In this document: positions 57,295 to 64,000 of the stretch, in pieces | How positions within the stretch are numbered: position 1 is the stretch's first letter | How the letters are laid out: each line of letters begins with the position of its first letter | Assembly (NCBI RefSeq): GCF_036320965.1 | Contig: NC_092238.1 | Coordinates: forward strand, 22,986,903-23,050,902 | Length of the DNA: 64,000 nt | Direction: 5' to 3' | DNA from: Panulirus ornatus | Taxonomy: Eukaryota > Arthropoda > Malacostraca > Decapoda > Palinuridae | The notes under the pieces: generated by a model | What the model saw: only the letters and a program-made list of their open reading frames with translations | Told to the model about the DNA's origin: nothing | Databases searched by the model: none | Made by a program: the position numbers and the translations under genes

Positions 57295-58135
57295 CAGGTG
57301 ATGAAGAGGAAGATGCAGGAGCTGAAACAGAAGGCAAATGAGAGTTGGGGTAAATGCATATTAATAAAATTCAAGGAGAATCTGAAGAAGTTTTAGGAGG
57401 TTATTAGAGTAAGGAAAACAACAGAACAAATGGGAGAATCAGTAAAGGGGAATGATGGGGAAGTGGTAACAGGGAGAGATGAGGTAAAGAGTGGAGAAAT
57501 TTGAAAGACTGCTGAATGTGTTCAATAAGGTGACAGAAGTGAGGTGTTCTGGACATGGAGGCATGTGAGGGGAGACAGTCATTGCAAGTGGTTTCATGAA
57601 AAGAGAAGATATTGTGAAAGCCTTGCATAAAATGAAGTGCAGCAAAGCAGCTGGAGTGAACGGGATTGCGGTTGCATTAGGGGATGATTTTGTACATTAT
57701 TAGTTGGTTAGGATTTTCAAAGTATGCATGGATTACTGTGAGGTGGTTAAGGCTTGGCAGAACGCCTGTATAGTGCTAATGTATAGAAGGCAAGGGGGGT
57801 AAAGGTGCATGTTTGAATAATACAGGTATGAGATGGATGAAAGTATCATGGAAGATTTATGGGAGAGTGATGATTAAGAGGGTGGTGACATGCACAAAGC
57901 ACCAAAATGAGGATTCAAGATTGGTTGAGGATGTTTGAATCAATCAGGTGTCTGCTCTGATGAATTTGTGTGAGAAATGCTCAGAGGAACAAAAGGATTT
58001 AAGTGGCATTTATGGATCTGGAGTAAGCATACAACAGGGTTAACAATGATGACTTGTGGAAGGTGTTACTAATATATGGTGTAAGAGGAAAACTACTAGT
58101 AGTGAGAAGTTTTTATCAAGATAGTAATGTACATG
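57295..58135 (+). pseudogene. Ancient family A relative, linker to RT A-box
   Basis: Plus-strand, highly diverged: KKRKMQELKQKANESWG-like linker, KMKCSKAAGVNGIAV-like RT start, AFMDLE-like A-box near 58010 followed by a TAA. Numerous frameshifts. Confidence 0.75.
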
Positions 58136-58436
58136 CCAAGGTGAGTAATGTGGCAGTTGTGGGCATAATTAGTGTACATGGGGTGTTCAGTGTTATAAAT
58201 GGAAATGGTGAGGAGCTTTTGGATTTGTGCTGAAAAAGGACTGGTGATTGGGAATACCTGGTTTAAAAAGAGAGATATACCTATGTATATATATATGTGA
58301 GTAGAAGAAATGGTCAAAGGGCATCGTTGGATTATGTGTTAATTGACAGGTGTGTAAAAGAAAGACTTTTGGATGTTAATGTTCTGAGAAGGGTAGCTGG
58401 AGGGATGGCTGATTACTATCTTCTGGAGGTGAAGTC
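58136..58436 (+). pseudogene. Family A endonuclease fragment, plus strand
   Basis: About 300 bases covering KVSNVAVVGII, GNTWFKKRDI, LDYVLIDRCVKERL and LLEV. It lies out of natural order after an RT fragment, so the region has been rearranged. Confidence 0.8.
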
Positions 58437-59028
58437 CCTTAAATTTAATGATACTCTTTCACCCCAACTCTCATTTGCCCTCTTTGTCACCTCTTGCACC
58501 TTTCTCTTGACCTCCTGCCTCTTTCTTTTATACATCTCCCACTCATTTGCATTATTTCCCTGCAAAAATCATTCAAATGACTCTCTCTTCTCTTCCACTA
58601 ATAATCTTACTTCTTCATCCCACCACTCACTACCCTTTCTAATCTGCCCACCTCCCACACTTCTCATGCATCAAGCATCTTTTGTGCATGTCATCACTGC
58701 TTCCCTAAATACATCCCATTCCTCCCCCACTCCCCTTACGTCCTTCGTTCTCACCTTTTTCCATTGTGTACTCAGTCTCTCCTGGTAGTTCCTCATACAA
58801 GTCTCCTTCCAAGCTCACTTACTTTCACCACTCTTTTCACCCCAACATTCTCTCCTCTTTTCTGAAAACCTCTACAAATCTTCACCTTCACCTCCACAAG
58901 ATAATGATCAGACATCCCTCCAGTTGCACCTCTCAACACATTAACATCCAAAAGTCTTTCTTTCGCGCGCCTATCAATTAACACGTAATCCAATAACGCT
59001 CTCTGGCCATCTCTCCTGGCCATGACTG
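58437..59028 (-). pseudogene. Family A endonuclease/linker fragment, minus strand
   Basis: Minus-strand segment from the NFRE linker back to RRDGQRALLDYV (59028). It meets the plus-strand EN fragment head-on at 58436/58437. EN parts of the two overlap in content (LLDYVLIDR to SDHYLVEV). Confidence 0.82.
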
Positions 59029-60119
59029 TGTAGTACCAAAAATATACCAGATGATCTACACTTTTCAAGTCATGACAAAGGCTATGTTGCATGTTAATGT
59101 GCAACTCCCCTCAATAGATGATGGATGGATGGACAAAAAGACAGATCAACAGGCAAAGGATAAAATAAAGACAGATGGACGGACAAAATATGATAAAAAA
59201 AAAATCTAAGTGTAGTATAGTATGCAGACAATACAAAAATAGTGTTAAAAGGTAACATGAACTAATGGTGTGACAAGCAAAAACTTATTAATCTAGAGTT
59301 AACCTAAGGACACCAAGCAAGAAAAGGCATAACAAAAGATCAGATGAAGTGACTGACTGTACTTAGAAGAGGACAAAACTTATGGTGGATAATGAAAAGA
59401 TGTGCCAATATACCTGGGTGAAAGAAACAAATCACGCATGAACTAACCTGTTGTGCAAGCAAAAACATCCTATTAAGATTGGGATTAAATGAAAGTAAAA
59501 TCAACTGTATAAAAAATCAATCAAAAAACGAGTTATGCATACCTCTTATTCATCTATGTCACTCACCTTTTTAAATCTTCCCCCTGAACAAGATATTTGG
59601 GTTGTTCTTTATCTACATTTGGGTCACTGGAAAATGCACGACATTGCCAACGTACTCCAAGTTGCACAAGCTGTGAAGAAAGAAATATGCAACTGAATTT
59701 GGACAAACAAAATTTCCTCAATACTTTTACTTATTTCACAATAGAATGGGTAGTATATTTACTGCCATGAGAATTCTGGGTAAACAGAAAAGACAGTTTT
59801 GCAAACACCACTACTGAATAGATAAAATGTACATTATTATTCCATATCAAACCATATAACAGAATATGTGATAGAAGTATGAGCAAGTGAGAACAAATAA
59901 CATGAGAACATAGACAAAAATATTTATATAAGTGAAAGAAGTCTGTGGGAGTACATGTATAGATATAGTGGAATGCAAGAAACATGTGGACTATGAGATG
60001 GAACAAATGCGAAGGCAAGACAGGTGCACCATAACAGGATCCTAGTATATTCTTCTTGGTTGACTGATCGATATGTTTATTAAGATAAGAGAAAAATACT
60101 CGGCAAGCTGCTGCATCAC
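59029..60119. other. Unique intronic island containing an exon
   Basis: Non-repetitive, AT-rich, apart from a small GGATGGATGGA/ACAGATGGACGG patch near 59120-59185. Holds the exon at 59567-59670. No further exon recognised. Confidence 0.55.
59567..59670 (-). CDS. UBE2O: UBE2O-like gene, internal exon (SH3-like region)
   Basis: Seen: on the minus strand a pyrimidine tract ending in CACAG precedes a 104-nt open segment that ends at a strong GTGAGT donor. It enters in phase 0 and leaves two bases (AG) that the next exon completes. The 34 full codons begin LVQLGVRWQCRAF and end QGEDLK. Known: human UBE2O is a large E2 ubiquitin-conjugating enzyme with E3 activity; its N-terminal half holds SH3-like domains and the UBC fold is near the C terminus. 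From memory its second SH3-like region contains LKVTWITKSF followed by a QENLGRVKRL-like stretch, which aligns with this exon. The first visible residues are internal, so exons further 5' must lie beyond 64000 or be unrecognised. The exon sits in a repeat-free island. The exon call is firmer than the gene name. Confidence 0.62.
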
Positions 60120-60380
60120 ATGATTATTTTGACACTTGCTTCTTTCCCTACACGTTGAAGCTCTGGAACTCTTTACCTCCTCACATCTTTCCCAATAACT
60201 ATGACCTGACAAATCTTAAAAGAGAGATTTTTCATTTTCTCAAAAATTCGTAAATACTTTCTCTTATCATTTCTTATTCCATTTCATAATTCTCTCAATA
60301 TACCAATTAGGGATCAGCCTTGATGTGAACTTTTGTCCATGACTGAAGCCTTAAACATAAAAATAAAAATATATATATAT
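60120..60380 (+). pseudogene. C-terminal end of a different LINE (Jockey/CR1-like)
   Basis: One frame reads FPYTLKLWNSLPPHIFPNNY, then DLTNLKREIFHFLKNS and a stop at about 60250-60252. The LWNSLP motif followed by F(K)-x-L is typical of the extreme C terminus of Jockey/CR1/L2-type reverse transcriptases, and is unlike family A. A probable 3' UTR ends in AAACATAAAAATAAAAATATA. Confidence 0.55.
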
Positions 60381-60382
60381 AT

Positions 60383-62398
60383 GTGAGTAGGAGAGAGAGT
60401 AAGTGGCCATTATCAAAATACATATCAAATGATAGGGGTGTAAGAGAGAAACTTTGGGATATAAAAGTGCTGAGGGGCAGCTAATGGGATGTCTGATCAC
60501 TATCTTGTGGAGGTTAGGGTGAAGATTTGTAGAGGTTTACGGAAGAGGAAACAATGTTGGGGAGAAGAGAGTGGTAAGAGTACGTGAGCTTAGAAATGAA
60601 ACTTGTGTGAAGAAATACCAAGAAGGATTGAGTGTAGAATGGTAAAAGGCAAGAGTAAATGAAACAAGGGGAGTGGGTGAGGAATGGGAGGTATTTAGAG
60701 AAGCAGTGATGACATATGCAAGAGATGCTGGGTGCACTTTAAAAAGGGGATGGAGTGGTGTGATGAAGAACTAAAGCTTCTTGTGAAAGAGAAAACAGAA
60801 GTGTTTTGTACGAACTTAAAGGGAAGGAGTCTTAATGATTGGGAGATGTTTAAGAGAGTGTGGCAGGAGGTCAAGAGGAGGGTGCAGGGGTTGAAAAAGA
60901 GGAGAAATGAAAGTTGTGGTGAGCAAGCAGCAGTAAACTTAAGGGAGAATAAGATGTTTTGGAAGGAGGTAAATAATGTGAGAAAGACAAAAAACAAATG
61001 GGAGCATTGGTGAGGTGGTCAAAAGGTGAAGTGATAATATGTAGTAATGAAGTGAGGAGATGGAGTGAGCATTTTGAAGGATTGTTAAATGTGTGAGATG
61101 ATAAAGTGCCAGATGTAGGGAGTTTTGGTTGGGGTGGTATGCAAAGTGAAAGAGTCATGGAGATTGGTTTGGTGAAGAGAGAAGAAGTAGTTATAACCTT
61201 GAATACAATGAAATGCAGCAAGGCAGCTAGAGTGGATGGTATTGTTGTTGAATTTATCAAGAAAAGGAGATACTGTGTTGTTAGATTGGTTAGTAAGGAT
61301 ATTCAATGAATGTAAGGATCATAGTGAGGTGCCTGAGGATTGGCAGAATGCATGTATAGTCCAACTGTATGAAGGTGAGTGTTCAAACTCCAGAAGTATA
61401 AGTTTGTTGAGTATACCTGTTAAGTTCTATGGGAGTGTATTGATTGAGAGGGTGAAGGCATGTACAGAACATCATATTAGGGAGGAACAGTGTGGTTTCA
61501 GAAGTGGTAGAGGATGTGTGGATCAGGTGTTTGCTTGAGATAATGTGTGCAACAGATTGACCTGGGTGTGTCAATTAAGGATCTAGAGAAGACATGTGAT
61601 AGGGTAGATAGAGATGCTTTGTGGAGAAAAAGAGGAGGAAGTAAACTGCTTTAGATATCTGGGAGTGGACATGGCATCCAATGGAACCATGGAAGCACAA
61701 GTGCACTGTAGGGTGGGGAAAAGAGCAAAAGGTTCTGGGAGCACTGAAGGATGTGTGGAAAGAGAGAACGCTATCTGGAGAGGTAAAAATGGATATTTTT
61801 GAAGGAACAGTAGACCCAACAATATTATATGGATGTGAGGCATCAGATTGTGAGAAGAAGGGTGGATGTGTTTGCTATGATATGTCTGAGGACATATGTG
61901 GTATGAAGTGGTATGATTAAGTAATGAAAGTGTGAGAGAGATGTGGTAAGGAAAAGATTGTGGTTGCTAGAGCAGAGGAGGGTGTGCTGAAATGGTCTGG
62001 ACATATGAAGAGAATGAGCCTAGAAAGGCTAACAAAGAGGATATACATCAAAAGTAGAGGGAACTAGGAGAACAGGGAGACCAAACTGAAGCTGAAAAAT
62101 GGAGTGAAAAAGATTTTGAGCAACTGGGGTCTGAACATGCAGGAGGGTGAAAGTCACGCATGGATTAAGAGTGAATTGGAACAATGTGATATACTGGGGT
62201 TGACAAGCTGTCAATGGTCTGAACCAGGGCATGTGAAGTGTCTGGGGTATACCATGGAAGGGTCTGTGGGGCCTGAATAGGGAGCTGTTTTCGGTGCATT
62301 ACACAACATGACAGATACAGAATGGATGTGAGCAGATATGGTCTTTCTTCATCTGTTTCTGGCACATTCTCACCGATGCAGGACACAGTAATCAAGTA
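60383..62398 (+). pseudogene. Ancient family A relative, EN end to 3' tail
   Basis: Plus-strand, strongly diverged 2-kb copy: EN C-terminus (SDHYLVEVRVKIC-like at 60495), linker (open 60732-61013), RT start (61106-61538 pieces with EEQCGFRSGRGCVDQ), a deletion that removes most of the palm between 61600 and 61630, the FRYLGVDMASNG region, C-terminal region, and a worn 3' UTR ending in CTCACCGATGCAGGACACAG. No long open frame. Confidence 0.82.
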
Positions 62399-62409
62399 TT
62401 AATGAAAGA

Positions 62410-62765
62410 AAGGTCCTCTAAATGGGGTGCAATTCTATCTCAAATGATAATTCTGTAAGTTTTCCAACTACAGACATTAAGCTCACCGTATGATAATTTC
62501 CGGGAAGTGACTCACTCTTTTCTGAATATTGGTGTTACACTGGCAAACTTCCATTCATCTGGAACTTTACATACAGCAAGTGATTCATTGAAAAGGGCAA
62601 TCAAGGGCTTAACTATTTCATATGCTGCTTCTTTTGCTGCCACTTCATTAATTTCAATGTTTACAGCTATTAGTATGTCTTCAGGTTCTATGTCAATCTA
62701 CTGAAGGAGGTTCTCCTCTCTTATCAATAAAGCTGGATTTGAGACACAGGGATGTGCCTCCAAAT
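62410..62765 (-). pseudogene. CR1-like LINE RT fragment (right part)
   Basis: Minus strand reads EVAAKEAAYEIVKPLIALFN, then ESLAVCKVPDEWKFASVTPI and a decayed SYGELNVCSWKTYRII (NYRPVSL..VGKL-like). This is the fingers region of CR1/L2/Jockey-type reverse transcriptases and differs from family A. The upstream part DLEAHPCVSNPALL continues from 63597 after the young insertion is removed. A TAG lies near 62700. Confidence 0.68.
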
Positions 62766-63596
62766 CATATATTATTTTTTTTTTTTTTATTATACTTTGT
62801 CGCTGTCTCCCGCGTTTGCGAGGTAGCGCAAGGAAACAGACGAAAGAAATGGCCCAACCCCCCCCCCCATACACATGTATATACATACGTCCACACACGC
62901 AAATATACATACCTACACAGCTTTCCATGGTTTACCCCAGATGCCTCACATGCCCTGCTTCAATCCACTGACAGCACGTCAACCCCGGTATACCACATCG
63001 CTCCAATTCACTCTATTCCTTGCCCTCCTTTCACCCTCCTGCATGTTCAGGCCCCGATCACACAAAATCTTTTCACTCCATCTTTCCACCTCCAATTTGG
63101 TCTCCCTCTTCTCCTTGTTCCCTCCACCTCCGACACATATATCCTCTTGGTCAATCTTTCCTCACTCATCCTCTCCATGTGACCAAACCACTTCAAAACA
63201 CCCTCTTCTGCTCTCTCAACCACGCTCTTTTTATTTCCACACATCTCTCTTACCCTTACGTTACTCACTCGATCAAACCACCTCACACCACACATTGTCC
63301 TCAAACATCTCATTTCCAGCACATCCATCCTCCTGCGCACAACTCTATCCATAGTCCACGCCTCGCAACCATACAACATTGTTGGAACCACTATTCCTTC
63401 AAACATACCCATTTTTGCTTTCCGAGATAATGTTCTCGACTTCCACACATTCTTCAAGGCCCCCAGGATTTTCGCCCCCTCCCCCACCCTATGATCCACT
63501 TCCGCTTCCATGGTTCCATCCGCTGCCAGATCCACTCCCAGATATCTAAAACACTTCACTTCCTCCAGTTTTTCTCCATTCAAACTCACCTCCCAA
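62766..63596 (-). pseudogene. Young family A LINE nested in a CR1-like LINE
   Basis: Minus-strand, 5'-truncated copy: T-run, short 3' UTR, and an open C-terminal frame from SLNGEKLEEVKCFRYLGV (63589) to about 63070, where one base is missing (CTTTTCACTCC for CTTTTTCACTCC). It inserted into an older LINE at an ATATA-rich target, and both halves of that LINE are visible on either side. Confidence 0.9.
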
Positions 63597-63850
63597 TATA
63601 TACATATGCAAAAAAGTCATTTAAGATTTTCACCATAACTTCATTATCTTGAACCAATTCATTGTTTTTCATAATTAATGAACCAACTGACTTGGTAAAG
63701 ACATTTTTGCTTCTAACATAATTGTAAAACACCTAAGTGTTTCTTTTGCTATTTTTTAGCAATATAGGCTTCATATTAACTTTCACTTTGTCATACAACT
63801 CTCTTACTTTCTGCAAATTTACATAATTTACTCTATTGTTAGTTAAAAGT
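63597..63850 (-). pseudogene. CR1-like LINE fragment (left part, pre-RT)
   Basis: Minus strand reads KVNMKPILLKNSKRNT, a stop, VFYNYVRSKNVFTKSVGSLI, then QDNEVMVKILNDFFAY. The F-x-YVRSK ... ILNDFF arrangement is typical of the region just before the RT of CR1/L2-type elements. It joins 62765 across the nested insertion. Confidence 0.65.
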
Positions 63851-64000
63851 CACTACTTTCTTAGGCAAAAGGTACTTTATTATTTGAATATTCCTACACC
63901 TTGGCTTTGTTTACAAATACACTGTCTACTACCCATTGGCACATGTGTTTTCTCAACTGCTTTGAAGGTTGTGTCTTCAATCATTAATACACATGCAAAA
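63851..64000. other. Unassigned AT-rich end of window
   Basis: May be further decayed CR1-like LINE or unique intron; nothing recognised. Confidence 0.4.

Noticed and set aside
59731..60018. 95-codon minus-strand ORF
   Set aside because: AT-rich, hydrophobic, no splice context or motif; likely chance.

Overview
This window looks like intronic DNA from a large, repeat-rich invertebrate genome. A decapod crustacean is my best guess. That is an inference from the style of the repeats and the long (TA)n and (TG)n arrays; nothing in the sequence proves the species. No bacterial operons, tRNAs, rRNAs or CRISPR arrays were seen. Most of the 64 kb is a mosaic of more than 40 fragments of one non-LTR retrotransposon family, called family A here. 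Its consensus carries an apurinic-type endonuclease (EN) with motifs LNVCG, LSETK, GDLN, LLDYVLID and SDH. A reverse transcriptase (RT) follows, with FMDLEKAYD, QGCVMSP and FADD. The RT runs into a conserved C-terminal region (MLYGCEAW, KWFGHMERM, WRWKDGVKK). No gag-like ORF1 was seen, which fits an RTE-like clade.

Layout. 1-17.7 kb: young family A pieces packed head-to-head and tail-to-tail, with (TA)n arrays, about 235 bp family B elements made from family A end sequences, and an unrelated repeat C in two inverted copies. A 3.56 kb block at 1-3557 is repeated at 11567-15124. 17.7-20.3 kb: mostly non-repetitive. 20.3-33.1 kb: longer, older family A copies, including one with a clear 15-bp target-site duplication (20346-23311), and a foldback repeat near 23.5 kb. 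33.8-42.2 kb: long copies, including the only one running from 5' UTR to 3' tail (36204-39570). 42.6-46.6 kb: ancient, strongly diverged copies. 47-55.8 kb: intermediate and young copies, one with the catalytic RT core deleted, and a block of corrupted-looking sequence at about 54.0-54.8 kb. 57.3-62.4 kb: ancient copies. 62.4-63.85 kb: an old CR1-like LINE interrupted by a young family A copy.

Four short coding exons on the minus strand lie in the islands between elements (59567-59670, 57037-57221, 42437-42484, 19233-19400). Each has AG acceptor and GT donor sites, and their phases join (2, 1, 1). Order and content match, as I recall the human protein, the N-terminal SH3-like and acidic-linker part of UBE2O, the E2/E3 hybrid ubiquitin-conjugating enzyme. 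My reading is that the window is the middle of a UBE2O-like gene whose introns (2.3, 14.6, 23.0 and at least 19.2 kb) have filled with retroelements. No retroelement copy here looks intact from end to end; the best reading frames are the EN at 4423-5694 and the RT frames at 24694-26154, 51536-52780 and 5929-7545.
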